NCBI GenBank assembly: GCA_949825025.1
Contig: OX463784.1
Coordinates: 12,161,283 to 12,225,282 of the forward strand
DNA: 64,000 bases
From: Siphlonurus alternatus
Taxonomy: Eukaryota; Arthropoda; Insecta; Ephemeroptera; Siphlonuridae
Reading direction: 5' to 3'
Part shown: positions 53,094 through 59,210 of the stretch, piece by piece
Position numbering within the stretch: the stretch's first letter is position 1
How the letters are laid out: every line of letters starts with the position of its first letter
Notes under the pieces: model-generated
Told to the model about the DNA's origin: nothing
The model's database searches: none
The model's input: the letters and a program-made list of their open reading frames with translations, nothing else
Position numbers and translations under genes: made by a program

Positions 53094-53991
53094 ACAAACA
53101 AACAAATAAATAAATATAAAAAATACATTCAAGTTTGTTTTACAAACACTTTATTGCATTCAAAGAAAACAGAAAACTATATATATAACAAGTAATTTAG
53201 CTTATATACCTTATCCTCATTAAATTTCATGCTATGATTGCGATGCCAATTATCTTTTTACAAATTATGAGTAAATTAATTTTACATTTAAACTTAGTTA
53301 CATTAAAATCATTAAATGCTATTAAAAAAAAGTAAGTTTTTAATTACGGCAATGTTTTCAGACACGCGGGAAGGAGAAGTCACCTGTAATCCAACCGTCA
53401 TCGACGGCCCCGTGCACTCCACCTCCCCTTGTACGACGTCTACCAGCCCCCGTGATCGAACCTCCACCCCCTGAACCCGCCCCCAGTCCTCCCCTTATCC
53501 CACTCATCCCACCCCCATTACGACTTCCACCCCCATTTCTACCCCCCGGTTTTTTTCCACCACCTAATTTTGGTTTCAGATTTCCCATGCTTCGACCCCC
53601 TCTTAGACCAACCCTATTACCACCCCCACCCTCAGTCCTACCCCCTGTAACTATCATGGTGCCATATCCTATTATAATACCTATTCCAATACCGATTCCT
53701 ATACCTATTCCTATCCCTATTCCAATGCCACAAAAAACAGCATCACCACCTCCTTCTACGTCAAAGGAAGTACCGAAAGTAGCAGTGGTGGAAGCTACCC
53801 CGGAAGAACCAGTAATTATCGATACATCGTCTTCAGAAGTTATCGATACATCGACCTCGGAAATTATCGAGAAACCAGTAGTGATGGAAGAAATTCCAAG
53901 TAGAGCGAGTCAGAGAAAACGAAGAAAACTTAAAGACAATTCTAATACGTCTGATGATACTTCTGCTAAAAGGAAATTTGTGCCAGTGTAA
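22129..53991 (+). CDS. SOBP: SOBP homologue, FCS-type zinc-finger nuclear cofactor (whole gene)
   Basis: SOBP proteins bind SIX/sine oculis transcription factors and act in eye, ear and brain development. The join is 22129-22338, 38254-38614, 49784-50063, 52290-52626, 53362-53991: 1818 nt, 605 aa plus stop, all phases matching. Conserved parts: ETAMNELLGWYGYEKL (about 74-89), first zinc finger CSVCAWC...FCSEQCFAQCRR (197-249), second finger CDWCRHVRHT...QFCSDKCLNQYK (258-292), CKETQAHLQLHG, and a Pro-rich C-terminus with MVPYPIIIPIPIPIPIPI (from 495), a run also present in vertebrate SOBP. VIIDTSSS and VIDTSTS resemble the SUMO-interacting motifs of SOBP; QRKRRK near the end is a nuclear signal candidate. 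It is shorter than human SOBP (about 870 aa). Confidence 0.95.
23606..23919. mobile_element. MITE, family A
   Basis: Termini AATGGACAACCTGCATGA and the near complement TCATCAGGTTGTCCATT, with TTTTTTATTG / CAATAAAAAA just inside and GTTCCCGGGCTCTAAAAAA shared with the copies at 29008 and 50731. Non-coding, about 314 bp. Confidence 0.7.
24500..24594. repeat. (TTATA)n pentanucleotide microsatellite
   Basis: About 18 perfect 5-bp units, passing into TA-rich sequence at the 3' end. Confidence 0.95.
25025..25075 (-). mobile_element. SINE 3'-tail remnant
   Basis: TTTTTTTTACAAGGATACACCC matches the tail end of the SINE at 21565-21735 in the same orientation; the rest of the element is absent or too decayed to see. 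Confidence 0.5.
26150..26370. promoter_or_regulatory. GC-richer island in SOBP intron 1
   Basis: Rises clearly above the AT-rich background. It starts with TGACGTCATCC and contains a GTGTGTGGGTGGGGGG stretch, with no open frame or repeat structure. A candidate cis-regulatory module, by composition only. Confidence 0.3.
27519..27656. mobile_element. Short MITE, second copy of the 3295 family
   Basis: Left GTACACTCGTCGCCTTGG and right CCAAGGTGATGACTGTAC are inverted, with GAAAATTTCC / GGAATTTTCC inside. 138 bp, non-coding. Confidence 0.7.
27770..28070. repeat. Dispersed AT-rich repeat with internal 68-bp tandem duplication
   Basis: Shares GAGGAAAAA-type and CTTTTTGAGCGATGAAGAAA sequence with repeats at 35185-35610, 42590-42860 and 47690-47960. 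Within it, 27879-27944 and 27947-28012 are an essentially identical tandem pair (period 68). Confidence 0.65.
28359..28571. mobile_element. Tc1/mariner-like MITE
   Basis: Termini CAGTCAAATTCATTTAATAT and ATATTAAATAAATTTGACTG are inverted and flanked by TA on both sides. Inner arms carry CACTTCCGGC / GCCGGAAGT. 213 bp, non-coding. The superfamily is inferred from the TA duplication. Confidence 0.78.
29008..29329. mobile_element. MITE, family A, with paired CRE-like sites
   Basis: Termini AATGGAGTATTGACCTCA and TGAGGACAATACTCCATT. Inner arms are near-perfect: GAGCCCGGGAACTATTTTTA against TAAAAATACTTCCCGGGCTC. Two TGACGTCAC sites face each other around a short centre (about 29140 and 29191). 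322 bp; its best match is at 50731-51049. Confidence 0.85.
29336..29451. mobile_element. Small MITE, AAACTAGTCGTCACT termini
   Basis: AAACTAGTCGTCACTAAAGT at the left and ACTTTAAGTGACGACCAGTTT at the right, each followed inward by TGACGTCA. 116 bp, 6 bp from the preceding family A MITE. Confidence 0.7.
30050..30340. mobile_element. MITE, family A (divergent)
   Basis: AATGGAGAACCTACATGAAC at the left end; the right end is weaker. Interior arms CGCTGTGACGTCATAG and TTATGACGTCACAGCG are inverted and carry TGACGTCA sites. Confidence 0.6.
30841..30913. repeat. (GA)n microsatellite
   Basis: About 73 bp of uninterrupted AG repeats; open frames across it are not genes. Confidence 0.96.
31641..31727. 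repeat. Tandem duplication, unit about 45 bp
   Basis: ATATATATTAATAGATT followed by AGATTTGCAATAATAGAAAT occurs twice in a row with one visible substitution. Confidence 0.8.
31850..32000. promoter_or_regulatory. GC-richer island in SOBP intron 1
   Basis: GC-richer segment with repeated CGAGACGAG-like pieces and no open frame, in a very AT-rich neighbourhood. Regulatory role is a guess from composition. Confidence 0.25.
32546..32731. mobile_element. pogo/Tigger-like MITE
   Basis: CAGTAAAAACTTAATATTACG at the left and CGTAATAGCGAGTTTTCACTA at the right are inverted with a few mismatches, next to TA. The CAGT(A/G)AAAAC start is typical of pogo-type elements. Assignment is tentative. Confidence 0.55.
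32830..33110. promoter_or_regulatory. GC-richer island before GA repeat
   Basis: An open frame of 84 codons runs through it without resemblance to a known protein. The composition stands out from the intron. It may be a regulatory module or an unrecognised remnant. Confidence 0.25.
33114..33189. repeat. (GA)n microsatellite
   Basis: About 76 bp of uninterrupted GA repeats. Confidence 0.96.
33505..33902. mobile_element. TTAA-flanked MITE (piggyBac-like), long inverted arms
   Basis: TTAA at 33505 and 33899 flank GGTAGAGATAACGCCGAACA at the left and the complement, with an indel (ATGTTCGGCTTTATCTCTACC), at the right. The arms are about 150 bp each and highly similar, with a centre around TCCATGCCATGGGAAAGC. 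The TTAA target is the piggyBac signature. The related element at 54493-54854 shares the GATAACGCC terminus. Confidence 0.85.
34252..34326. mobile_element. Hairpin MITE, half copy
   Basis: GGGGGGCATTCACAAAGCAC and TGGTGCTAAACCAGGGGC match the left arm of the element at 35302-35479; the right arm is missing. Preceded by AAT, as in the full copies. Confidence 0.75.
34340..34620. promoter_or_regulatory. GC-richer island in SOBP intron 1
   Basis: Contains an octamer-like ATGCAAAT at about 34398, a CAGCTG at about 34441 and a CAGGTG at about 34499. No recognisable protein in the two overlapping frames. A candidate enhancer only. Confidence 0.3.
35185..35301. repeat. Dispersed AT-rich repeat, first part (interrupted)
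   Basis: TTACGTCTTCAACTTATC through GAGGATGAAATGAAGACAAT matches 47690-47830. The repeat resumes at 35480 after a hairpin MITE. Confidence 0.7.
35302..35479. mobile_element. Full-length hairpin MITE (178 bp) nested in another repeat
   Basis: Left GGGGGACATTCACAAAGCAC and right GTGCTTTGTGAATGTCCCCC are perfect complements and the two halves pair over nearly their whole length (CCTGGTGCTAAACATGGT / ACCATGTTTAGCACCAGG). AAT flanks both ends. Other copies: 34252-34326 and 41453-41625. No coding capacity. Confidence 0.9.
35480..35610. repeat. Dispersed AT-rich repeat, second part
   Basis: AATATTTCTAACATTTTATG onward continues the repeat interrupted at 35301; CGTAATCTCGTCTTTTTCAC matches 47860-47880. 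Confidence 0.7.
36280..36560. promoter_or_regulatory. GC-richer island in SOBP intron 1
   Basis: Includes GGTGACGTCATAG at about 36512 and several short inverted pairs; no open frame. Candidate regulatory segment. Confidence 0.25.
37540..37710. promoter_or_regulatory. GC-rich island 550 bp upstream of SOBP exon 2
   Basis: The strongest GC island of the intron. It contains CACGTG (about 37568), two TAATTACC/GATTA-type homeodomain sites, CAGGTG, and GGGGCGGGGC (about 37695). It could be an enhancer or an internal promoter for a shorter SOBP transcript. No repeat copy is seen elsewhere in the window. Confidence 0.4.
38254..38614 (+). CDS. SOBP: SOBP exon 2
   Basis: Residues 71-190: EYAETAMNELLGWYGYEKL is the family's N-terminal signature, followed by an Ala-rich run, an Arg-rich stretch and an acidic Ser/Asp block (SADSRSSDSDDDVRAEE). 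GC content is far above the flanking introns. Acceptor TTCCAG, donor CCAG|GTAAGA. Confidence 0.95.
40835..41060. promoter_or_regulatory. GC-richer island in SOBP intron 2
   Basis: Contains AACAATGG (Sox-like), CACCTGTG and GACACGCCCCCTTCGCCCCT. No repeat or convincing reading frame. Candidate regulatory module. Confidence 0.3.
41453..41625. mobile_element. Hairpin MITE, second full copy
   Basis: AGGAGACATTCACGAAGCAC to GTGCTTTGTGAATACCCCCC, arms pairing through CCCTGGTGCTAAACATGG / CCATGTTTAGTACCAGGG. AAT on both flanks. More diverged than the 35302 copy. Confidence 0.88.
42350..42570. promoter_or_regulatory. GC-richer island in SOBP intron 2
   Basis: Includes ACGTTAATTACCGTCC and a CCCCGGTTGTCAGGACGC segment. 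No frame or repeat match found. Candidate regulatory module. Confidence 0.3.
42590..42860. repeat. Dispersed AT-rich repeat (inverted orientation copy)
   Basis: TTACGTCTTCTTTCCTCTTA and TCATATTTTTTGAGCGAGGA match the complements of the repeats at 35185-35610 and 47690-47960. Confidence 0.65.
42935..43045 (-). mobile_element. SINE fragment (tail and core edge)
   Basis: Poly-T then ACGTGGAGACACTTATGAGC and GGAAAGGATAGTGGCTGCAG parallel the tail of the SINE at 21565-21735; the core beyond it is absent. Confidence 0.55.
43490..43661. mobile_element. hAT-like MITE, CAGGCGCGGATCCAG family
   Basis: CAGGCGCGGATCCAGGGG at the left; TCTGAATCGACGCCTG at the right. The flanking 8-mers GTAGCATG and GCAGCATG differ at one base, the 8-bp duplication expected of hAT. 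A second copy at 50170-50330 shares the interior (AACATGGGCAATATCGGCAT in opposite orientation). Confidence 0.88.
43720..43980. promoter_or_regulatory. GC-rich island in SOBP intron 2
   Basis: About 260 bp of GC-rich DNA with GGGCGCGTGCCGGTGTGG, a purine-rich run, and TGATGACGTCATAC at its end. Adjacent to but distinct from the hAT MITE. Candidate regulatory module or unannotated exon. Confidence 0.35.
44225..44352 (+). mobile_element. SINE fragment (core edge and tail)
   Basis: GAATTGCTATAGGCCATGGTCG, GGTTAAAGAAGAACCGGG and AAGTTAAATTCAGTCAGTTA match the complement of 540-430; the head is missing. It is in + orientation. Confidence 0.65.
45080..45310. promoter_or_regulatory. GC-richer segment in SOBP intron 2
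   Basis: Slightly GC-rich relative to its surroundings, with a 74-codon frame lacking any recognised similarity. No repeat copy found here. Unassigned. Confidence 0.2.
45565..45968 (-). mobile_element. 5S rRNA-derived SINE, complete, with 10-bp duplication
   Basis: On the minus strand 45945-45880 reads as internal 5S rRNA: GGTCTCATCAGATCACCGAA, CAAGCAACGCCAAGCGTGG, TTAGTAGTTGGATGGGTGACC, covering the A-box, intermediate element and C-box region. Before it stands TGGCGCAGTGCGC, tRNA A-box-like. The shared SINE core follows (GGCTGAGGTTTCCACG, GCAAATGCCGGGATGG), then a tail ending GGGTCTGATTAAAG plus poly-A. ACTGTATAAT is duplicated at 45555-45564 and 45969-45978, which marks LINE-driven insertion. 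Confidence 0.9.
47284..47625. mobile_element. TTAA-flanked inverted-repeat element (candidate)
   Basis: TTAA CGATTGGCCTCAGTT at the left and AACTGAGGTCAATCC TTAA at the right are inverted at 13 of 15 positions. Inside, AAACCGGAAACAGGAAAT and ATTTCCTGTTTCCGTCC are also inverted. Different termini from the 33505/54493 family. Confidence 0.6.
47690..47960. repeat. Dispersed AT-rich repeat
   Basis: TTACATCTTCAACTCATC, CTTCGCTCAAATAAAAAGAG and GAAGACGTAATCTCG match the repeat at 35185-35610 without the nested MITE. Confidence 0.65.
49112..49170. repeat. (GT)n(AT)n(AC)n compound microsatellite
   Basis: TGTGTGTGTG, then about 15 TA units, then ACACACATAT; the tract is self-complementary. Confidence 0.93.
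49784..50063 (+). CDS. SOBP: SOBP exon 3 (zinc fingers)
   Basis: Residues 191-284. First finger Cys 197/200/203 with FCSEQC (239-243) and C247. Second finger CDWC (258-261) with FC at 283 completed by exon 4. Between the fingers only FKRNR remains; the vertebrate protein has an extra linker of about 25 residues here. Acceptor TTGCAG; donor CTGTAG|GTGGGT. The 3' half of the exon is copied downstream. Confidence 0.96.
50130..50440 (+). pseudogene. Two tandem partial copies of SOBP exon 3 end plus donor
   Basis: AGTCAGTTATGTCGACTTTC starts at 50013 (exon), 50130 (copy 2) and, as AGTCAGTGATGTTGACTTTT, at 50413 (copy 3, short). Period is about 115-117 bp once the inserted MITE is removed. Copy 2 includes the sequence for the DFQDGE...LQFC segment and its donor (CTGTAG|GTGGTT), but no acceptor lies before it. 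These copies cannot act as full exons. Confidence 0.9.
50170..50330. mobile_element. hAT-like MITE inserted in exon copy
   Basis: CAGGCGCGGATCCAG at the left and CTGGATCCGCGCCTG at the right are perfect complements. The flanks CGTAGCTG and CGCAGCTG are the 8-bp duplication with one change; the uninterrupted copy reads CACAGCTG. It carries a poly-A run (about 50225-50254). Confidence 0.92.
50731..51049. mobile_element. MITE, family A, with paired CRE-like sites
   Basis: TAGAGTATTGACCTCAAATT to AATTTTGAGGTCAATAGTCC. GTTCTTTTTGTGACGTCACG and CGTGACGTCACAAAAAGGAC are mirror-inverted. Close match to 29008-29329. Confidence 0.85.
51932..52258. mobile_element. MITE, family A, abutting SOBP exon 4
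   Basis: Inverted ends near AGTATCGA / GGCCGGTACT, with TTTTTATTGCA and TGCAATAAAAAA inside and the family's GTTCGCGGACTCTAAA block. Only about 31 bp separates it from exon 4, so the acceptor's branch-point region probably lies in or beside it. Confidence 0.6.
52290..52626 (+). CDS. SOBP: SOBP exon 4
   Basis: Residues 284-396: DKCLNQYKMNIFCKETQAHL completes the second finger and matches vertebrate KCLNQYKMDIFYKETQANL. Then SLITPDLWLRD (vertebrate LLTPDSW) and a Gly/Ala/Ser/Pro-rich, very GC-rich segment. Acceptor TTGCAG, donor CAG|GTGAGA. Confidence 0.95.
52627..53361 (+). other. SOBP intron 4
   Basis: Mostly AT-rich, dominated by the TAAA microsatellite. Confidence 0.7.
52996..53115. repeat. 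(TAAA)n tetranucleotide microsatellite
   Basis: About 30 units, with a few CAAA variants near the 3' end. Confidence 0.96.
53362..53991 (+). CDS. SOBP: SOBP exon 5 (C-terminus)
   Basis: Residues 397-605. Pro-rich (PPPPEPAPSPP, PPFLPPGFFPPP), then LPPPPSVLPPVTIMVPYPII and a long Ile-Pro alternation that mirrors LLVPYPVIVPLPVPIPI of vertebrate SOBP. VIIDTSSSEVIDTSTSEII resembles SUMO-interacting motifs; SQRKRRKLKD and AKRKF are nuclear-signal candidates. Ends TAA. Acceptor TTTTCAG. Confidence 0.95.
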   Translation, partial: TRGKEKSPVIQPSSTAPCTPPPLVRRLPAPVIEPPPPEPAPSPPLIPLIPPPLRLPPPFLPPGFFPPPNFGFRFPMLRPPLRPTLLPPPPSVLPPVTIMVPYPIIIPIPIPIPIPIPIPIPMPQKTASPPPSTSKEVPKVAVVEATPEEPVIIDTSSSEVIDTSTSEIIEKPVVMEEIPSRASQRKRRKLKDNSNTSDDTSAKRKFVPV

Positions 53992-54492
53992 AAACTAGTC
54001 GTAATTTTTTTTAGTTTAATGAAGTTAGAAGATAAGTGTTTTGTTAAAATCTTATTAATGAATTTTGAGATGAGAATGTAGAAGATTTTACATCTAAATA
54101 TTATACAATAATATTTAAATGCAATATAATTATTGATAATTAATTTAAAACTATTGCTAATGGTATTTAAAGTTGTCACGATTATGAAGATATTAAAATT
54201 CTATGCAATTTCTTTTAAATAAAAATCTGTACGTCAGATAAATTGTAAATAGTTTTATAATAATTAATATCTCATTCATTTGAATGGATATAATTTATGG
54301 CACAAAAATAAAATGTACAACATTTATTATATACTTCGCAATAAAAATATTTAGTTGCAATTAGTATAATATGTAATAAATTTATTTATGATAGATTCAT
54401 TTGATTAAATACCGTGTTTTTTTTCTATTAATTGATATGATCCAAGATTATTTCTGTACGAAACCATATAACGATTGAATAAAGAATTTTAA
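53992..54492 (+). terminator. SOBP 3' UTR and polyadenylation signals
   Basis: AATAAA occurs at 54218-54223 and 54307-54312, with further variants to about 54376. Transcription likely ends between 54230 and 54390, before the TTAA-flanked MITE. Confidence 0.55.
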
Positions 54493-54854
54493 TTAAGGGT
54501 AAGATAACGCCACCAATGTTAAAAAAAAATTCCTCACACGAAAATTCTGAAAAAAATTTAGAATGTTCTCCTCTACACCCCCTATCAGTAGCTAAAATAT
54601 CAATTAAGTATACAAATACGATCTAGTTTTTGAGTTATGAATTTTTAAAGTTTACTAATTCAACATGGAATTTTCATTTCTCCATGCTAAAGTAGTCAAC
54701 TTTAAAAATTTATAACTCAAAAACTATATCGTATTTGTATACCTGATATATTTTAGCTACTGATAGGGGGTGTAAAGGAGAACATTTTATTTTTTTTTTA
54801 TAATTTTTGTGTGAGGCATTTTTTTTAACATTGGTGGCGTTATCTTACCCTTAA
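54493..54854. mobile_element. TTAA-flanked MITE (piggyBac-like)
   Basis: TTAA at both ends encloses GGGTAAGATAACGCCACCAA and TTGGTGGCGTTATCTTACCC, perfect complements; arms extend inward (ATAACTCAAAAACTA / TAGTTTTTGAGTTAT). It is non-coding at 362 bp. Confidence 0.9.
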
Positions 54855-56049
54855 CACTTGAAAATATATTGTATGAAACGATGAAATTAATTTAAACATT
54901 ATATTGTACGCATGAACTGCAATAAAATATGCACATATAATATCAAATTTTTATCTGTATATATGGATCGAATTTATGCCAATTTTTTTAAAATGTAAAA
55001 ATTTGATGATGATGCATTATTTTTTGTTTCTCAACATAAATTCTATAATCTTGGTATGATCATAGTTTATTTGCTGTATAATGTTACATTCATTATATTT
55101 CTTATAATCGTATCTGTACAACTCGGGATAGCACGAACTTAATTAATCCTCTCCAAAAATTGTTTTCTTGTTATACCTTTTTGTCCTATGTTGCTATATA
55201 GTCTATCAGCTCAATCATTTCCAAGTTGAAAATTGGGTTTCGAATCAAAATTGAACACTCGCAAGTTATGTCTCATTTTCGTTTTGAATTAACCATTTTG
55301 AACCCGGGTTTCAGTACAAACTGAGTTTTTTTACCCTAAGTTTGAGCTAAAAAATGACAGGCATTTGAATCCAGTCTTATATATACAGTATATTTATACC
55401 TAATATGTGTAGCTTATTTATTTCTTCAGTTCTGGTAAATCAGTAACATTCATGATATAATTATGTTATACATTTCTATAATATATATTTTAATTGTCAT
55501 GTTTTGAGAATGATAATTGATAATGGAATCATACCGACAAATAAAATTATTATTTTATATTTTCATGAGTTAGGTCTCATCCATGGAGTCATCGTATATA
55601 GAAGCTAAGCTAGTTTTATTATAAAGCATATATGTATTGGTTTAATGGGTTTCTGACGACGAGCTGATTGCGTACAATTCATGGAAAATACTGGTTAAAC
55701 AAAGATGAAAAATAAATCTTGATTTTATTATGTTTATGAATTTTAGTGAAGTTGTATGGCATTCACATGCATGATTTTGATATACGACGTATTTATTCTT
55801 TATTATACAAACAAAATTAAGGTCTATTATTATTTCTTGAGCTCCGCAAAAATATTCAAATAATTGTGTTTTCATTGTTCTGAACTGTGGTGATGTATAC
55901 TTCGATTTTTTTTTTTTTTATTATTGTTTTACAATTTCTATTTACTCATTATTTTTCTAGCTGTTATTTTAAAGGTAAATTTTAATGACGAGTGGTGAAG
56001 TATATAATCTGCAATCGCTACAACTTTTCATCCACAGTTCACTTAAAAA

Positions 56050-56155
56050 AGCACCACGGTTTGGAAGCGATCACCCACAAATTTCTATGCAATAATAGGT
56101 CGAGTCCTTCAAGAGTCGGGAAGTAAAATTCAGCCACTTGTGAATATACCCTAAT
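56050..56155 (+). mobile_element. SINE tail fragment
   Basis: GGTTTGGAAGCGATCACCC, AGAGTCGGGAAGTAAAATTC and CCACTTGTGAATATACCCT match the tail at 44284-44352 and the complement of 515-430. Confidence 0.6.
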
Positions 56156-57711
56156 ATATTACAACAAAAGCTATAGGTTCTGTTAAGGCAAACGAAAAAA
56201 GAAAAGGGGAGCGGGCATTGACATCTTAAACGTGAGCCTATAATTTACCCGGATGCAAATTTAAGTAACCGGCCATGAGCTTTTGACTTTTGATCAAAAA
56301 GCTTCTACGTGGGGAAAAAAAAAAATAATAAAAAAAATACCATGGTACTGTACGTTAAAAGATGGATGAACACAAATTTTTCGCATGGAACTTCCCCCCA
56401 GTCCCCCACCCTCCCCAAGATTCCACGTCGGATTAATCAAAACGTAGTATTCGAACCTTTGGGCGCACTTTTACTAATTTCGCCAAAGCAGTCTCTGTTG
56501 GAAACATATATGCCTTGAATTCAACGTACTCGTCATGCTGCCAACATTGAACAAATTTTGAGTTTTACTTTTCAAATATGTGAAAACAGTTTGAAACCTT
56601 TTGTCATGTAAATACACTTTGTACATAATTATGTTGTAAATCCTAACAGCTGAATGAGCATTGATCATGATTCAGTGATAATTGAATTATATTAATATTT
56701 AATCGTGCTATATAATAATAATAATAATTTTTGGTGTCTAAATAAATAAAGTGTAAAATTTTTATAATGGTGATGCACGCGCGTTCATTAACAATTAATT
56801 ATTGTTCTTTATTGATATTATTATGAACACCTAGTCTAAAATCCTATGTGCAATTTATCATAATATTAAATCTAGTAATTATATATGTGTATAATTATTG
56901 TTAATGTTATATAAAAAGTTTCTTACAGAAATTTGTTAATTAATGTAGAAAATTATAATAAAAAAATGTAATTCAAATTTGTTATTTATATTTACTATAA
57001 AAATATTTAAATTCTAGTTTATATTTTATATATTCACTTAATTATGTACAACTAAAAAGTATGTAATTATGTAGGATGATGTAGACTTAATTAATTAATT
57101 AAATACGCATAAAAAAATAATTTTATAATATACAGACATTATACATTATACAAACTATAAGATGTCATGTACAGAGATCGAGATATAGCTAATTAATTGT
57201 AGAATAAAGAGTGGCACAAATAAAATTAAACTATTGATTTATAGGCATGATCGACTATGTTATATATGTATAATATATATTACGAAAAAATAACGTTCTT
57301 ATTATTTTTATTAAAAAATATATACATACACATAAAAAATTATATATAAATATATTAATATAATTATTCCTTTTTTTTGATGGCTATAAAAAATTCATTT
57401 CAAGAAGGAAAAAAAATCCAAGTTATGCTAGCTGCGTATTAATATCTAACTAAATGGCGATCTTATAATGGGTTGGCTGCATATATTGCAGCACGGCCGA
57501 TTTTAAGTGGCGGAAACGAAAGAGGAGGTGCTGAAATGCAGGTGTGAATTTTATGCGAATTTTTTGAGCACTGCAACTTTGTATAAATGCAGTTTTAAAA
57601 GATGCATTTCATCTGGAGGCCGCATCGCCTACCGCCTTTTACGTCATCGAAATGTCAGGTTCGGTTCACTAATCACTATAGATATGCATACCTGTACCAG
57701 GGCAGTCTGCT

Positions 57712-57965
57712 ACAGGCCGTCTTACCCCCCACCACTCTTTTTATTAGTCGTCCGACTGAGCGGCCGGTTTACATGCATTCTTACGGGAGAGAGCCCTCAC
57801 TTTGCGCCCGGATTATGGCGATTTCACGGTATCTAGAGATTTGAAATTTAAAGTAAGTAAATGCTCATAGAGTCTAATATTGCTCAACAACTTTTTTTTA
57901 CCCGCAAAAATAATATTAATACATTTAAATACGACTTTTATAAACCGGACGACTAGTATAAAAAA
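57712..57965. repeat. Dispersed repeat, copy 1
   Basis: GTCGTCCGACTGAGCGGCCG, TTTACATGCATTC and CGCAAAAATAATATTAATAC recur with moderate divergence at 63742-64000. No termini or class could be fixed. Confidence 0.6.
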
Positions 57966-58213
57966 AGTCTAAGCCCATTTCTAAAGCGATGACGTAGCTA
58001 TTAAGTATAGACTTTATATATATTTTGCATGACTGTGGAATTGGACTCTGCCTTAATGTGAATATTTACATTATTTTAACATCAAATCAAGTTAATTCCT
58101 ATAATCAAAATGTTTATGAAGGTTGATTTTCTGTTTATTTGTGGTTTTGATATTCTGTGACGTCTGGCAAAATTAATAAAGACACGGAGGTCTCTTTATT
58201 AGGGTATTTTTTG

Positions 58214-58250
<37 letters not shown>
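58214..58250. repeat. (TA)n microsatellite
   Basis: About 18 TA units. Confidence 0.95.
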
Positions 58251-58252
<2 letters not shown>

Positions 58253-59159
58253 ATAGGATGCCAATTAAAAGGAGGAGCATTGTAGAGCTAGAGAGGTTGT
58301 TGTACCAGAGAAAGTAATATAACTTCTTAGCAATTGGCTTGATTACTGATTAATATGCATTGATGTTAATTAAAAACTCTGAGGGTCTCTGTTAAACTTT
58401 TTCACTTTTCAACCATGTTAAAAAGTTCCGCGCTGAAACAAATGCCGTAGAATCATCAGCTGTTACGCCAACCTTTCAATATTGTAACTCGTATTAGTAC
58501 CTTATATTTTTTAACGTAATAATATTGAAACGTAATTTATAAACTATTTTCTAGTTATAAAATTTAATTTTTTCATTAAAAAACTAATTTTATTCCACTT
58601 ATTTGTAAAACCATTATATTAATTCTTATTAAAATTTAGTGACATAATTTTAGTATGTTGGTATTTTAGTAAACATCGCTGGTGGAAAAAAAAAATGTTA
58701 AGAATATCAGAGTAAACGATGGCTCAAGTTTTCCGTGCTCCTGAATACGTGACACAATCATTTAGACTGATAGTATTGTATCATAGATATCTAGAAAGTT
58801 GTTGTCAGAATTTTATGGGTATTACATCCCGTGGACTTTAGTTAGAGACAAATTTCTGTGTCGTTTTTGCTTGATGGTGGTATACCCCATCTTGGACTCT
58901 GCGACATTTTCACACCGGTTTTGAATCGATAGAAACCTTTCAAATGTCAAAGATTTGTGCTAATTATGATAAATAGAAACAAGTAATTTCTCCGATTTAG
59001 TGCCTTTTATATGAGAGTATATCTTGTTGTATTACTGTACATATCAAGATTATTGTGGGTTAGTGACCTTTTATTCTGAAGTCAATGTCTCCCATCATCT
59101 GCTTGCTTGGACCTTGAATTTTAAACTGGAGAAAGATAATTATTAAAAAAAAAAAAAAA

Positions 59160-59210
59160 ATGGATCTCAAACCAAGTGTGCCATCCCTCTTGAGAGAACG
59201 TGAAATAATA
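59160..59210 (+). CDS. WDTC1: WDTC1 exon 1 (17 codons, predicted)
   Basis: ATG directly after a poly-A run; translation MDLKPSVPSLLREREII, then a strong donor ATA|GTAAGT. It joins exon 2 in phase 0 to give LLREREII-DGLNRSVQHKLH, which parallels the N-termini of fly adipose (LQQREIHD...) and human WDTC1 (LIRRQIKERG). The call rests on phase, donor and similarity; no transcript evidence. Confidence 0.75.

Larger units (their letters stand above)
54855..59159. other. SOBP-WDTC1 intergenic region
   Basis: AT-rich. It contains a SINE tail (56050), a dispersed repeat copy (57712), a TA repeat (58214), and presumably the WDTC1 promoter in its last part, which shows no distinctive core element. No protein-coding gene is supported. 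Confidence 0.55.

Noticed and set aside
53358..53657. Gly-rich 99-codon frame on the minus strand
   Set aside because: Shadow of the Pro-rich SOBP exon 5 on the + strand, which is supported by similarity and phase.
57507..57560. Candidate WDTC1 first exon (AETKEEVLKC)
   Set aside because: No phase-compatible donor gives a WDTC1-like N-terminus; 59160-59210 fits much better.
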